Positions 25,160 through 34,933 are shown, numbered from the stretch's first letter. The stretch: 64,000 nt of DNA from Priestia megaterium (GCF_023824195.1 NZ_CP085442.1:343501-407500), one strand, 5' to 3'. Notes: generated by a model not told the origin, from the letters alone. Program-made: numbers and translations.

Positions 25160-25179
25160 ATCAAAGGAGCGATATAAAA

Positions 25180-25668
25180 ATGGAAAAATTTATTGGAAAT
25201 CATATGATTTACACATACGAAAACGGATGGGAATATGAAATTTATATCAAAAACGAAAATACAATCGATTACCGTATTCATAGCGGAATGGTGGCAGGAC
25301 GATGGGTTCGCGACCAAAAAGTAGATATTGTGAAATTAACAGAAGGTGTATATAAAGTATCGTGGACTGAACCGACTGGAACAGATGTATCTTTGAACTT
25401 TATGCCTTATGAAAAACGGATGCACGGCATTATTTTCTTCCCGAAATGGGTACATGAACATCCTGAAATTACCGTGTGCTATCAAAATAATCATATTGAT
25501 TTAATGCATGAATCCCGTGAAAAATACGAAACATATCCGAAATACGTTGTACCCGAATTTGCTGACATTACATTTATCAAAAATGTCGGAGCGAACAATG
25601 AGGAAGTTATCGCTCAAGCGCCTTACGAAGGAATGACAAATGATATTCGCGCCGGAAAATTAATTTAA
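25180..25668 (+). CDS. padC: Phenolic acid decarboxylase
   Basis: PadC decarboxylates ferulic, p-coumaric and caffeic acids to vinyl phenols, detoxifying plant phenolics in the cytoplasm. The 162-residue protein is near-identical in pattern to B. subtilis Pad[52 protein letters not shown] and [20 protein letters not shown]. The catalytic tyrosines and Glu lie in these blocks. AAAGGAG precedes the ATG. The unit has a consensus promoter overlapped by a perfect PadR-type dyad, so it should be induced by phenolic acids. A repeat-type terminator follows. Confidence 0.97.
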   Translation: MEKFIGNHMIYTYENGWEYEIYIKNENTIDYRIHSGMVAGRWVRDQKVDIVKLTEGVYKVSWTEPTGTDVSLNFMPYEKRMHGIIFFPKWVHEHPEITVCYQNNHIDLMHESREKYETYPKYVVPEFADITFIKNVGANNEEVIAQAPYEGMTNDIRAGKLI

Positions 25669-25684
25669 CACAGAGTCATAAAAA

Positions 25685-25773
25685 AGGCTGAGACAAAAGT
25701 ATTTTAGTTGAAGGAAGATCCGAACGATGAATCGAGATTCTTGATGGAGAATCAAATTCGTTCGGATTTTTTT
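25685..25773 (+). repeat. Terminator-like repeat, copy A
   Basis: This element of about 89 bp starts GGCTGAGACAAAAG, continues with TTTTAGTTGAA, and ends in a nested hairpin. The outer stem is ATCCGAACGA/TTCGTTCGGAT, the inner stem GATTCT/AGAATC, and a T-run follows. Three more copies lie in the window, all just after plus-strand genes. It probably ends padC transcription. Confidence 0.88.
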
Positions 25774-25857
25774 ATGGTGACGGTGTAACAAGTATCCATA
25801 TTGAGAGTAGTTGGTTATATAAAAAGCGGTTTATAATGAAGTAAAGGAGTGAAGAAA

Positions 25858-26241
25858 ATGGAATTCAACATGAAAAAAGAGGCGGGGTTTACAACAAATC
25901 TTCCTTATGGAGAGCTACATATCGCCGGAGATGAAGAGTATGGCTTTCGTCCGTATCAGCTAATGGTATCGTCAATTGCTGTTTGCAGCGGAGGCGTGTT
26001 AAGAAAGATTCTAGAGAAAAAAAGAATCGCTTTTTCCGATTTACGCATCCAAGCTGATGTGACACGAAATGATGAAAAAGCGGGGCGAATCGAAAAAATT
26101 CATTTGCACTATATCATCACAGGAGAAGACCTGCCATTAGACAAAATTGAAAAATCAGTTGAGCTAGCACGAAAAAATTGTTCGATGCTACAGTCGGTTG
26201 TGGACAGTATTGAAGTGACAGAAACTTTCGAAATTAAATGA
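25858..26241 (+). CDS. OsmC/Ohr family protein
   Basis: OsmC-type proteins are cytoplasmic thiol peroxidases acting on organic hydroperoxides. The 127-residue protein shows RPYQLMVSSIAVCSGGVLRKIL with the first catalytic Cys and ELARKNCSMLQSV with the second. A GEL/DEEYGFRPYQL region precedes the first Cys, and VEVTETFE-like residues end the protein. The ATG at 25858 follows AAAGGAG by 8 nt. It stands between copies A and B of the terminator-like repeat. I do not assign it to a specific subfamily; a YhfA-like OsmC is likely. Confidence 0.85.
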   Translation: MEFNMKKEAGFTTNLPYGELHIAGDEEYGFRPYQLMVSSIAVCSGGVLRKILEKKRIAFSDLRIQADVTRNDEKAGRIEKIHLHYIITGEDLPLDKIEKSVELARKNCSMLQSVVDSIEVTETFEIK

Positions 26242-26328
26242 GGTTGGGACAAAAGTATTTTAGTTGAAGAAGATCCGAACGATGAATCGAGATTCTTGAT
26301 AGAGAATCAAATTCGTTCGGATTTTTTT
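26240..26328 (+). repeat. Terminator-like repeat, copy B
   Basis: It is nearly identical to copy A, starting GAGGTTGGGACAAAAG and carrying the same nested hairpin and T-run. It begins at the stop codon of the OsmC-like gene and probably terminates it. Confidence 0.88.
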
Positions 26329-26371
26329 AGGGTGATGATGCACGTAGGTTTTATGTATGTAGGTACTGCTA

Positions 26372-26500
26372 GCTGGTGATTGGAGGGCAAGACGAAGACT
26401 CCTGCGGGAAAAGCGCAACAGGTGAGACCGCAGGAGCGGAAGCGACGAGGAGGCTCACCGCCCGCCCGCGGAAAGCGAAGTCTGGCATGGAAATCACCAG
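26372..26500. repeat. 130-bp GC-rich structured repeat, copy 1
   Basis: The ends pair (CTGGTGATT with AATCACCAG). Inside, CTCCTGCGG pairs with CCGCAGGAG, and GGTGAG in that loop can pair with CTCACC outside it, an H-type pseudoknot arrangement. It is far more GC-rich than its surroundings. A second copy lies at 45476-45606. The reading frame that crosses it is not coding. Confidence 0.88.
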
Positions 26501-26581
26501 TGTTGTCACAAGCGATCCATACGAGCTCCTTGCTCCCATTTGTTCGTCTTTAGATGGAATGGACTTAGCTACGTCTCAATC

Positions 26582-26998
26582 TCATATTTCCTTTGGTTTG
26601 CTTCCGGCTTTATCAAAATAGCGCATGCGTTCAGGAGTCAGCTGAAGAAGCAAATAATGTGGGTCATCTGGACTTTTAATCCACTCTTTTAACTTTTCAT
26701 TCCAAAATTTCTTTTTTAACTCTTCATTTGTTTCTACATTTACTTTGGCTTCTACCTCTACATACGGATCACTCCAACCTTGCCCATCATAGCCTAACAA
26801 AATATGAACGTAAGGGTTTTTTTCTAGTTCTTCGACTTTATGGGTATCTTTATTGGTGGCGGTGTAGAGCACAAGATCTTCATGAAAAAACATCATAAAG
26901 CGTGAATAAGGTTTTCCATCTTGAATTGTAGCTAACGTTCCAATTGTATAGTCATCCAGTACGGATAAAATTTGATTTTTTACATCATTATTGCTCAT
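26582..26998 (-). CDS. Pyridoxamine 5'-phosphate oxidase-like general stress protein
   Basis: The 138-residue protein of the split-barrel flavin-binding fold shows TIGTLATIQDGKPYSRFMMFFHEDLVLYTATNKDTHKVEELEKNP and HILLGYDGQG. It is close in pattern to B. subtilis YdaG (general stress protein 26). Members bind FMN or related cofactors; the reaction is unknown. The ATG at 26998 follows AAGGAG. I searched for a SigB promoter on the minus strand and found only a GGGTAA without a well-spaced -35 box. It lies alone after the 130-bp repeat. Confidence 0.85.
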   Translation of the reverse strand: MSNNDVKNQILSVLDDYTIGTLATIQDGKPYSRFMMFFHEDLVLYTATNKDTHKVEELEKNPYVHILLGYDGQGWSDPYVEVEAKVNVETNEELKKKFWNEKLKEWIKSPDDPHYLLLQLTPERMRYFDKAGSKPKEI

Positions 26999-27198
26999 TT
27001 TTTCACTCCTTATTATATCTTTTTACCCTTGGTAGTTTGGCTGATTTTTAAATATCTTAATCAAAAATCAATTAAGGGTTTATCATTTATAAAAATAGGT
27101 TAAAAATACTAACATTGACGGTGAGTCTATACAAATTCCATTAATTTGATATGATTGATTTTGTTGTCAAAAAATGAATAAGGTAGGTGTACATATCG

Positions 27199-28254
27199 AT
27201 GATCAATCGGATTTTTCTTATAGCGGTTATTCTTGGGGTGCCGCTATCTGTTATTGGGCACATGATGCACTGGTCAGATGTTCTTATGTTTATTATTTAC
27301 TGTTTAACAATCATTGCCCTCGCAGCTTTTATGGGGAGAGCAACAGAGAGCTTAGCTGTTGTAGCTGGTCCTCGAATAGGCGGTCTATTAAATGCTACGT
27401 TTGGTAACGCTGTAGAATTAATTATTTCTATTTTTGCTCTAAAAGAAGGCCTTACAGCTGTGGTGCTTGCATCGTTAACCGGTTCTGTATTAGGAAATCT
27501 TCTTCTTGTAGGCGGTCTTTCATTCTTCATCGGGGGATTAAAATTTAAGCGTCAAGAATTTAATGTCTATGATGCAAGACATAATTCTGGATTATTGATC
27601 TTTGCCGTTATCGTTGCGTTTGTTATTCCTGAAGTGTTTGCTAGCGAAATGGACGAAGCGAAGACCATGTCCCTGAGTGTTGGAATCTCCATTATTCTCA
27701 TCATCTTGTACTTGGCGGCGTTATTTTTTAAGCTGGTAACGCATCGAGGCGTATATCAGCATAAAAGTGAAGAAGTGGAAGAACATGAGGAGCCAGAGTG
27801 GTCAATGTGGAAAGCGATTGCTGTTCTCTTTTTGTCTACGTTAGCTGTAGCTTACGTATCCGAAAGCTTGGTTAGCACAATCGAAATTGTATCGGAAAGC
27901 TTTGGCTGGAGTGAGCTGTTCATCGGGGTCATCATTGTAGCGATTGTTGGGAACGCGGCAGAGCATGCTTCCGCTATTATTATGGCCGTTAAAAATCGCA
28001 TGGGTGTAGCTGTTGAAATTGCTGTTGGATCAACTTTACAAGTAGCGATGTTTGTAGCACCGATATTAGTGTTAGTTTCTCTATTGTTCGAAAACCAAAT
28101 GTCTCTTGTCTTTACTTGGCCCGAGTTGATCGCGATGGTAACGGCCGTATTTTTAACTATTGCTATTTCTAATGACGGAGATACAAACTGGTTCGAAGGT
28201 GCAACTCTTTTAGGTGCTTATATTATTATGGGAATTGGTTTTTATCTTATTTAA
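27199..28254 (+). CDS. chaA: Ca2+/H+ antiporter ChaA/YfkE
   Basis: This CaCA-superfamily membrane protein of 351 residues has the two inverted alpha-repeat motifs GNAVELIISIFALKEG and GNAAEHASAIIMAVKNRM, which form the cation site. About eleven hydrophobic segments flank an acidic loop (SEEVEEHEEPEW). It exports Ca2+ in exchange for protons. The ATG at 27199 gives the same length as B. subtilis YfkE; a GTG at 27187 lies within the ribosome-binding site. It ends in copy C of the terminator-like repeat and is followed by yfkD, as in B. subtilis. Confidence 0.93.
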   Translation: MINRIFLIAVILGVPLSVIGHMMHWSDVLMFIIYCLTIIALAAFMGRATESLAVVAGPRIGGLLNATFGNAVELIISIFALKEGLTAVVLASLTGSVLGNLLLVGGLSFFIGGLKFKRQEFNVYDARHNSGLLIFAVIVAFVIPEVFASEMDEAKTMSLSVGISIILIILYLAALFFKLVTHRGVYQHKSEEVEEHEEPEWSMWKAIAVLFLSTLAVAYVSESLVSTIEIVSESFGWSELFIGVIIVAIVGNAAEHASAIIMAVKNRMGVAVEIAVGSTLQVAMFVAPILVLVSLLFENQMSLVFTWPELIAMVTAVFLTIAISNDGDTNWFEGATLLGAYIIMGIGFYLI

Positions 28255-28261
28255 AAAAGAA

Positions 28262-28325
28262 GAGGCTGGGACAAAAATGTTTTAGTTGAAAGAAGATCCG
28301 AACGATTAATCGTTCGGATTCTTTT
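28262..28325 (+). repeat. Terminator-like repeat, copy C (short form)
   Basis: It has the same start (GAGGCTGGGACAAAAA, then TTTTAGTTGAA), but the inner hairpin is lost. The outer stem is closed directly as ATCCGAACGATTAATCGTTCGGAT in two arms of 12 nt, followed by TTCTTTT. It ends chaA. Confidence 0.87.
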
Positions 28326-28431
28326 GGTGTAAGCAAATGTAAGAATTTCCCTTTTGGTATTCAGGATAAAACAGGAGATGTTTGAAAAAACTATGGTTGC
28401 ATTCATTAACGATGTTGAAAGGAGTTTCTAG

Positions 28432-29232
28432 ATGTTACGTAAATTGCTTTTATTTGTGTTTACCATCATTATTTCATTTTCATGTTCAACGAAGATCGCC
28501 ATTGCTAAAACAGCTCAGCCTACCATCAACGTGCCTTCTTCAGCTTTAAATATTTCAAAAGAAAATACCTATCCAAATGCTAGTCAAGACACGCCATATT
28601 TGCAGCCGAGTGAGTTTACAAAAGAGCTCATTGAAACATCAAATGTAAAAATTGAAAACCCTGATTTAATTCGTATATTAAATGAATCAAACATTTCTAA
28701 AACTCCATGGGCAATTGGTTTCAGAGCAACCGTCTTTTTAGGACAGTGGCCATTGAATTACGAATCAACAGAAACAAACGTTAACTGGCAGCACCAGCGA
28801 ATCAATACAAATCATTATGACAACAGAGCAGGAAAAACTCAGTACAAAATGATGTACAGTCAGGAAAATCAAAGCCATGTAAAAGGCGGATTAACAGCAA
28901 AAGTGCCTCAGCCTGATCATGTTAAACAAATGATGCTAATTGAAGCAGCTAAAAAAACAAAGCTCACTTTATCATTTCAAACGTTTGTAGGTGCCGGAAC
29001 GAAAAAAGACCAGGTCTATAACGTAGCTCCCAAAAAAGTAGGTTATCTGTATGCGTATACGCCTGCTGTAAGTGAAAAGGGAAAAGTAACATATGGAGAA
29101 GTGTATGTAACGGTAAAAGGCAGCAAGCGTTCAATTGTGGTGAGAAATGTAACGTCTCAAGGAATTGGAGCATGGATTCCAGTACAAGATTATGTTTCCT
29201 TAAGCTTTGGAGCTTATGACCAGCCGAGATAA
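28432..29232 (+). CDS. yfkD: Exported YfkD family protein
   Basis: The 266-residue protein has an N-terminal signal sequence (LLLFVFTIIISFSCSTKIAIAKTA). The Cys in ISFSCS may make it a lipoprotein, although the lipobox is imperfect. The body contains KTPWAIGFRATVFLGQWPLNYES and RNVTSQGIGAWIPVQDYVSLSFGAYDQPR, which match YfkD of B. subtilis (264 residues). The function is unknown; expression in spore-forming cells is plausible but not shown here. AAAGGAG precedes the ATG. It is convergent with yfkAB and shares a terminator with it. Confidence 0.85.
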   Translation: MLRKLLLFVFTIIISFSCSTKIAIAKTAQPTINVPSSALNISKENTYPNASQDTPYLQPSEFTKELIETSNVKIENPDLIRILNESNISKTPWAIGFRATVFLGQWPLNYESTETNVNWQHQRINTNHYDNRAGKTQYKMMYSQENQSHVKGGLTAKVPQPDHVKQMMLIEAAKKTKLTLSFQTFVGAGTKKDQVYNVAPKKVGYLYAYTPAVSEKGKVTYGEVYVTVKGSKRSIVVRNVTSQGIGAWIPVQDYVSLSFGAYDQPR

Positions 29233-29270
29233 CAAAAAAGAGATTCCCACGATGGAATCTCTTTTTTGTT
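29231..29270. terminator. Bidirectional terminator between yfkD and yfkAB
   Basis: A long stem (AACAAAAAAGAGATTCC with its complement) closes over CACGAT. It touches the stop codons of both convergent genes. Confidence 0.88.
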
Positions 29271-30387
29271 ATTTTGTAATGCTCGCTTGGAGCTTGCTAA
29301 AATCAGTATCTTGATAATAGCTGTTTTTCACCAAGATATTAGGTCCTAAACAAGACACTGCTGAACAATGACAGCTAAGTTCTTTAGAAATCGTGCTTTG
29401 CTGCCACGTATCAAAAGCGTCTGTAAGCTTTGTATCTTGAATGTTGCCAAGAGGAGGCGTATCACCAAAATCCGTTACAATAATATCTCCGTCAAAAATA
29501 TTTACATTTAGGCGAGAGCGCCCGTCTGGATCGTTTCGGACGGTTACATTTTTACTGCTATATAAGCGCTGTAAGAGCGTTAAGTCTTCCTCATTATTAC
29601 TGCATGCATAAAACGGCAACGTGCCGAATAGCATCCACACATTTTCATCTCGAATATCAAGAAGGTGATGAATAGCTTGACGCATTTCAGGAAGAGATAA
29701 TGTTTCTAGAGTGCTGGCAAAGTCACTTGGATACATAGGGTGTACTTCGTGACGCTGACAAAGCATTTCATCAACAATTTGACGATGAATCTTTTCCATA
29801 TGAGGAAGCGTACGTTTATTTAACATCGTTTCAGCTGATACGGTTACACCTGCTTTTACAAGCGCGCGGCTGTTTTCAATCATACGGTCGAAATATTTGG
29901 CGCGCTGCTCATAAGTAGGCTTTCGCTCCATCATTGCAAAGCCAGCTTCCACAAAATCGTCCATCGTTCCCCAGTTGTGAGAAATATGTAAAACATCTAA
30001 ATAAGGAATGATTTGTTCGTAACGAGCAAGATCTAATGTTAAATTTGAATTAATCTGTGTACGGACACCTCGTTCATGTGCATACTTTAATAAAGGCACC
30101 ACATAATTTTTCACAGAAGATAGAGACATCATAGGCTCTCCGCCCGTAATGCTTAACGCCCGAAGAGTTGGAATTTCATCGAGACGTTTTAAGATTAAAT
30201 CAAGCGGCAGTGCGTTTGGGTCTTTTGGCTGCAGCGTATATCCAACTGCGCAGTGCTCACATCGCATATTACAAAGTGTCGTTGTGGTGAATTCAACGTT
30301 TGTAAGCGTCGGTTTGCCATATTGTTTCATATCTAAATACGCTTCCCACGGATCGAACTCCGGGGTAATTCGTTGTAAAGTGGCCAT
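29269..30387 (-). CDS. yfkAB: Radical SAM protein YfkAB
   Basis: The 372-residue protein has the radical SAM cluster motif CNMRCEHC (Cys39, Cys43, Cys46), followed by SITGGEPMM, a SAM-binding GGEP motif, and INSNLTLD. A Cys-rich C-terminus (CHCSAVSCLGPN) may hold a second iron-sulphur site, as in SPASM-like proteins. The ATG at 30387 follows AAAGGAG; the longer frame to 30441 lacks a site. The function is unknown. It corresponds to B. subtilis yfkA/yfkB, which form one continuous frame here. Confidence 0.9.
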   Translation of the reverse strand: MATLQRITPEFDPWEAYLDMKQYGKPTLTNVEFTTTTLCNMRCEHCAVGYTLQPKDPNALPLDLILKRLDEIPTLRALSITGGEPMMSLSSVKNYVVPLLKYAHERGVRTQINSNLTLDLARYEQIIPYLDVLHISHNWGTMDDFVEAGFAMMERKPTYEQRAKYFDRMIENSRALVKAGVTVSAETMLNKRTLPHMEKIHRQIVDEMLCQRHEVHPMYPSDFASTLETLSLPEMRQAIHHLLDIRDENVWMLFGTLPFYACSNNEEDLTLLQRLYSSKNVTVRNDPDGRSRLNVNIFDGDIIVTDFGDTPPLGNIQDTKLTDAFDTWQQSTISKELSCHCSAVSCLGPNILVKNSYYQDTDFSKLQASITK

Positions 30388-30590
30388 AAAAAAACTCCTT
30401 TTATTTTTCCGTAAAGTGAAATGATGATGAAAACATCTCACAGTCCGTCCTGCTAGACTAAATTATACGTCCCATTCAAAACGGACACCAGTGACTATTA
30501 TGGATTTTATTGCTTTTAGTTGTCAAATATGAAAGTATTCGTTAGGATATAAAGAAATACGAATGAAAAGCTATATCAGGAGGTTTTAAA

Positions 30591-30776
30591 ATGGGAAACG
30601 CCGTTCGGGATAAAGATTCACAAGTACGTTATTTAAAAGATCGTTTAAATATGTTTGTACACGTATTAGACTCCATGGAGCCTCAAAACACAGATCTAGA
30701 AGACATTGACCGTTTGATTACGATGATTGATGACCTCGAAGCAAAATGTGAGCAGTTTAAAAAAGATAAAGAATGA
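30591..30776 (+). CDS. SE1561-type small protein
   Basis: The 61-residue acidic helical protein reads VRYLKDRLNMFVHVLDSMEPQNTDLEDIDRLI and MIDDLEAKCEQF in two segments. This matches the short SE1561 family of Firmicutes as I recall it. AGGAGG precedes the ATG and a strong terminator follows. The function is unknown. Its heptad-like pattern suggests a small coiled coil. Confidence 0.78.
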   Translation: MGNAVRDKDSQVRYLKDRLNMFVHVLDSMEPQNTDLEDIDRLITMIDDLEAKCEQFKKDKE

Positions 30777-30782
30777 ACGAGA

Positions 30783-30813
30783 AAAAAAGCGCTAGAAAAA
30801 CTAGCGCTTTTTT
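30783..30813 (+). terminator. Terminator of the SE1561-type gene
   Basis: The stem AAAAAAGCGCTAG/CTAGCGCTTTTTT has an A5 loop. Confidence 0.87.
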
Positions 30814-30939
30814 GCTTGAAGTGGAAATCCTCCTATAAAGGTCTTTCGAAACAATTTTTGAAGGAGTATAATAAATTTTGAAAGTTGTACGACAGATAGA
30901 TAAATACATACATTAGCGGGATATGGGAGGAATTAAGTG

Positions 30940-32481
30940 ATGATTGAAGCTTTAAAACAAAGCATGTACGATTTAATTGTTGAAACATCTACAAAATTGC
31001 CAAAAGACGTTCGACGTGCTATCGCAAAGGCAAAAGCGCGTGAAAATGCAGGAACGCGTGCAGCAATGTCTTTAGCGACCATTACCAATAATATTAAGAT
31101 GGCGGATGATAATTTATCGCCAATTTGTCAAGATACAGGTATGCCAACATTTAAAATTAAAGCCCCTGTAGGAGTGAATCAGCTTCAAATTAAAGAAGCA
31201 ATTTATTGGGCAATTGAAGAAGCAACAAAGCACGGAAAGCTTCGCCCTAACTCCGTAGATTCGTTAACGGGAGAAAACAGCGGTAATAATTTAGGCGGCG
31301 GCACGCCGGTTATTAAGTTTGAACAGTGGGAAAATAACTATATTGATGCGCGTCTTATTCTAAAAGGCGGCGGCTGTGAAAATAAAAACATTCAGTACAG
31401 CCTGCCTTGTGAAGTAGAAGGTTTAGGTAGAGCTGGCCGTGATTTAGACGGCATTCGTAAATGTGTGATGCACTCTGTGTATCAAGCACAAGGTCAAGGC
31501 TGTAGTGCCGGCGTCATTGGTGTTGGAATCGGTGGCGACCGTACAACAGGCTATGAATTAGCAAAAGAGCAGCTATTCCGAAACTTAGATGACGAAAATC
31601 CAAATGCTCAGCTGAAAGAATTAGAAGAGTATGTAATGGAAAATGCCAATAAGTTAGGAATTGGTACAATGGGCTTTGGCGGAGAAACGACATTACTTGG
31701 CTGTAAAGTCGGCGTAATCAATCGTATTCCTGCTAGCTTCTATGTGTCAGTTGCGTATAATTGCTGGGCTTACCGCCGTTTGGGCGTTAAAATCAATGCC
31801 GATACAGGAAGCGTTCAAGAGTGGCTGTATCAAGAAGGCGAAGAAGTAGATTTTAATAAAAATGCAGGCGCAGAAGAGAAACAAAATGCAGATGAAACAA
31901 AAGAAGTTGTATTACAAGCACCTATTACAGAAGAGCAAATTCGTGAACTAAAAGTTGGCGACGTGGTGCGCATCAACGGTATGATGTACACAGGACGCGA
32001 CGCTATTCATAAGCATTTAACAGATCACGATGCGCCAATTGATTTAAATGGACAAATCATTTATCACTGTGGTCCGGTTATGTTAAAAGACGAAGATGAA
32101 AAATGGCACGTAACCGCTGCAGGACCAACAACAAGTATCCGTGAAGAACCTTACCAAGGAGATATTATGAAGAAATTTGGTATCCGCGCGGTTATCGGTA
32201 AAGGCGGTATGGGTCCTAAAACGCTTGCTGCTCTTCAAGAGCATGGCGGCGTATACTTAAATGCTATCGGCGGAGCTGCACAGTACTATGCTGATTGTAT
32301 CAAGAGCGTAGAAGGCGTTGATTTGATGCAGTTCGGTATTCCTGAAGCAATGTGGCATTTAAAAGTAGAAGGCTTTACAGCTGTAGTGACGATGGATTCA
32401 CACGGAAACAGCTTGCATGCGGATGTAGACAAGTCTTCATTTGAAAAGCTTGAGCAATTTAAAGAACCGGTATTTAAATAA
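30940..32481 (+). CDS. Class I (iron-sulphur) fumarate hydratase
   Basis: This enzyme hydrates fumarate to malate in the TCA cycle using an oxygen-sensitive [4Fe-4S] cluster. The 513-residue protein has the fused alpha and beta parts of class I fumarases: SPICQDTGMPTFKI, GGGCENKNIQYSLPCE and GCKVGV in the first half, and TGRDAIHKHL, YHCGPVM and IGKGGMGPKTLAALQEHGGVYLNAIGGAAQYYA in the second. The Cys residues in CQDTG and GGGCENK are cluster ligand candidates. ATG at 30940 is preferred over the adjacent GTG at 30937, with GGGAGG 9 nt upstream. B. subtilis uses a class II enzyme (CitG), so this would be a second or alternative fumarase. Confidence 0.92.
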   Translation: MIEALKQSMYDLIVETSTKLPKDVRRAIAKAKARENAGTRAAMSLATITNNIKMADDNLSPICQDTGMPTFKIKAPVGVNQLQIKEAIYWAIEEATKHGKLRPNSVDSLTGENSGNNLGGGTPVIKFEQWENNYIDARLILKGGGCENKNIQYSLPCEVEGLGRAGRDLDGIRKCVMHSVYQAQGQGCSAGVIGVGIGGDRTTGYELAKEQLFRNLDDENPNAQLKELEEYVMENANKLGIGTMGFGGETTLLGCKVGVINRIPASFYVSVAYNCWAYRRLGVKINADTGSVQEWLYQEGEEVDFNKNAGAEEKQNADETKEVVLQAPITEEQIRELKVGDVVRINGMMYTGRDAIHKHLTDHDAPIDLNGQIIYHCGPVMLKDEDEKWHVTAAGPTTSIREEPYQGDIMKKFGIRAVIGKGGMGPKTLAALQEHGGVYLNAIGGAAQYYADCIKSVEGVDLMQFGIPEAMWHLKVEGFTAVVTMDSHGNSLHADVDKSSFEKLEQFKEPVFK

Positions 32482-32575
32482 ACATACGTCCGGAACGTAT
32501 GGTAAAAAGTAACGTTCATGAACGAGAAAATTGAGTGGATACTAAGCGTAAAATGACTTCCGAAAGGAGCTTCTT

Positions 32576-33385
32576 ATGCGCCGGTTCACCTTTTTTCTCG
32601 TTTTTTTATTCGTGATGTCAACAGGCATAGCATCTGTTGAAGCACAAATGTATCCAAACACTCCGATCAGCTGGGGATTTCAAAAAAGTAAAAATCACAA
32701 GCCCGCATCCGCAGGTACAGCTTATGAACAAATTCTTGCTAAGTATGATGCTTTTTACCTCGGAGATACAAATAAAAAAAATATTTATTTAACGTTTGAC
32801 AACGGTTATGAAAATGGTTATACACCGCAGGTATTAGACGTGCTCAAAAAAAGAAAGGTTCCTGCCACGTTCTTTGTAACAGGACACTATTTAAAAGAAG
32901 AGCCTAAGTTAATTAAGCGAATGGTAAAAGAAGGGCATATTGTCGGCAATCATTCATGGCATCACCCTGACTTAACTCAAGTGGATGATGCACGTTTTAA
33001 AGAGGAATTGCAAAAAGTAAAAGATGAATACAAGAGTATTACTGGTCATGATGAAATGAAGTATCTTCGCTCACCTAGAGGTGTATTTAGTGAACGAACG
33101 CTAGCTCTTTCAAAGCAAGAGGGCTATACGAATGTATTTTGGTCACTTGCATTCGTTGACTGGAAAGTGAATGAACAAAAAGGCTGGCGCTACTCATACG
33201 ACAATATGATGGCTCAAATACATCCAGGTGCGATCATGCTTTTGCATACCGTTTCAAAGGATAACGCAGATGCGTTAGATCAAGCGATTGTGGATTTAAA
33301 AAAGCAGGGCTATACGTTTAAAAGTATTGATGATTTAATGAATGAACGCAAACAAATGAAGAAAAGTCCTTCTAAAACGAAATAA
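32576..33385 (+). CDS. pdaA: Sporulation N-acetylmuramic acid deacetylase PdaA
   Basis: PdaA removes acetyl groups from muramic acid so that muramic-delta-lactam forms in the spore cortex, which is needed for germination. The 269-residue protein has a signal sequence (RRFTFFLVFLFVMSTGIASVEA) and a polysaccharide deacetylase domain. That domain shows IYLTFDNGYENGYT, with metal Asp and the NGYE variation typical of PdaA, then ATFFVTGHYL, GNHSWHHPDL with the metal His pair, and LRSPRG. It would be made in the forespore and exported towards the cortex. I did not find a convincing SigG promoter. A terminator follows. Confidence 0.94.
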   Translation: MRRFTFFLVFLFVMSTGIASVEAQMYPNTPISWGFQKSKNHKPASAGTAYEQILAKYDAFYLGDTNKKNIYLTFDNGYENGYTPQVLDVLKKRKVPATFFVTGHYLKEEPKLIKRMVKEGHIVGNHSWHHPDLTQVDDARFKEELQKVKDEYKSITGHDEMKYLRSPRGVFSERTLALSKQEGYTNVFWSLAFVDWKVNEQKGWRYSYDNMMAQIHPGAIMLLHTVSKDNADALDQAIVDLKKQGYTFKSIDDLMNERKQMKKSPSKTK

Positions 33386-33390
33386 AGATA

Positions 33391-33425
33391 AAAACCGACG
33401 GGAATGTTTCTCCTGTCGGTTTTTT
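33391..33425 (+). terminator. Terminator of pdaA
   Basis: The stem AAAACCGACGGGA/TCCTGTCGGTTTT, with one G-U pair, is followed by a T-run. Confidence 0.85.
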
Positions 33426-33547
33426 GCTGTTGAAGTGTTATAATATGCGTTGATGTCTTTTTTAAAGCGATACGGTCTAATAGGTTTTAAGCAGCTAAAG
33501 ACCGTTAATAACTATATAAAGAATTTAAACTAATCGGAGTTGGTCTC

Positions 33548-34933
33548 ATGAATAAACCAAAAACTGAAATGAAAGTTCAAAAAGGACAAACATTTCCGTT
33601 GACGATAAAAAGACTCGGTATTAATGGAGAAGGTGTAGGATATTTTAAGCGCCAAGTCGTCTTCGTGCCGGGAGCATTACCAAATGAAGAAGTGGTTGTA
33701 GAAGCAACAAATGTTCAGCATAAGTTTGCCGAAGGGAAAATCAAGCGAATTCGCAAAAAATCTCCTCATCGCGTAGATGCACCCTGTCCTATTTACGAAC
33801 AATGCGGAGGTTGTCAGCTTCAGCACTTATCCTATGAAGGTCAGCTAGAATCTAAGCGCGATATTGTTCTGCAAGCGTTCGAACGTCACAGTTCATTAAA
33901 AAAAGTAGAAGCGAAAACACGCCAAACAATTGGCATGGAAGATCCTTGGGGCTATCGTAATAAATCACAGTTCCAAGTAGGTGTGGATAAACAAAAAGTC
34001 ATCGCTGGTTTGTATGGACTGAATTCTCATCGATTGATTGACATTGAAAACTGTCCTATTCAGCATGGAGCCACGAATCACGTGACAAAAGAAATAAAAC
34101 GAATTTTACAAGATCTTCAAATTCCTATCTACAATGAACGCAAACGCCGTGGTATTGTACGTACCATCGTATCTCGAGTAGGATTTGAAACGGGTGAAGT
34201 ACAAATTGTCTTGATCACGGCTAAACAAGAAATTCCGAAAAAAGAGCTGTTGATTAAAGAAATTAAGCGTCGTCTACCGGAAGTGAAATCGCTCGTGCAA
34301 AACGTAAATGGTCAAAAAACATCGCTTATTTTTGGAGACGAAACGTTTACACTCGCTGGAAAGTCGGTGATTCAAGAAACGTTAGGAGATATCTCGTTCG
34401 AACTTTCAGCGCGTGCATTTTTCCAGCTGAATCCTCTTCAAACAGTGAAGCTATATGATGAAGTAAAAAAAGCAGCTGCGCTAACAGGCAATGAAAAAAT
34501 TGTAGATGCTTACTGCGGAGTAGGTACAATTGGCTTATGGCTTGCTAAAGATGCCAAAGAAATTCGCGGAATGGATACGATTGAAGAATCGATTGTAGAT
34601 GCGAGAAAAAATGCCAAAGATCATGGATTTGAACATGCCACATATGTGACGGGGCCAGCTGAAAAGTGGATGCCGAAGTGGGTAAAAGAAGGCTGGAAGC
34701 CAGAAGTTATCGTCGTTGACCCGCCGCGAACAGGCTGTGATGATAAGCTTCTAAAAACAATTTTACAAGTGAAGCCAAAGAAAGTGGTTTACGTTTCTTG
34801 TAATCCATCCACATTAGCGAAAGATGTGCAGCAGCTGTCGAAGGCTTATAATGTTGATTACATTCAGCCTGTGGATATGTTCCCTCATACAGCACACGTG
34901 GAGAATGTGGTGAGTTTGACGTTAAAGAAATGA
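33548..34933 (+). CDS. yfjO: 23S rRNA (uracil-5-)-methyltransferase family protein (RlmCD/RumA type)
   Basis: The enzyme methylates uridine C5 in RNA using SAM. The 461 residues have an N-terminal TRAM domain (about 10-70), an iron-sulphur motif of [14 protein letters not shown] with a further Cys in ENCPIQ, and a C-terminal SAM-binding domain with [22 protein letters not shown] and the catalytic Cys in [14 protein letters not shown]. subtilis has two such proteins, RlmCD (YefA) and YfjO; the position downstream of pdaA points to YfjO. Target uridines cannot be read from the sequence. GGAG precedes the ATG. Confidence 0.92.
   Translation: MNKPKTEMKVQKGQTFPLTIKRLGINGEGVGYFKRQVVFVPGALPNEEVVVEATNVQHKFAEGKIKRIRKKSPHRVDAPCPIYEQCGGCQLQHLSYEGQLESKRDIVLQAFERHSSLKKVEAKTRQTIGMEDPWGYRNKSQFQVGVDKQKVIAGLYGLNSHRLIDIENCPIQHGATNHVTKEIKRILQDLQIPIYNERKRRGIVRTIVSRVGFETGEVQIVLITAKQEIPKKELLIKEIKRRLPEVKSLVQNVNGQKTSLIFGDETFTLAGKSVIQETLGDISFELSARAFFQLNPLQTVKLYDEVKKAAALTGNEKIVDAYCGVGTIGLWLAKDAKEIRGMDTIEESIVDARKNAKDHGFEHATYVTGPAEKWMPKWVKEGWKPEVIVVDPPRTGCDDKLLKTILQVKPKKVVYVSCNPSTLAKDVQQLSKAYNVDYIQPVDMFPHTAHVENVVSLTLKK

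Noticed and set aside
26376..26621. 81-codon frame over the 130-bp repeat
   Set aside because: It is created by the GC-rich repeat itself; the reading frame is not kept in the second copy.
26999..27110. SigB promoter upstream of the PNPOx-like gene
   Set aside because: A GGGTAA is present, but the nearest -35-like ATTTAA is about 19 nt away, outside the accepted spacing.
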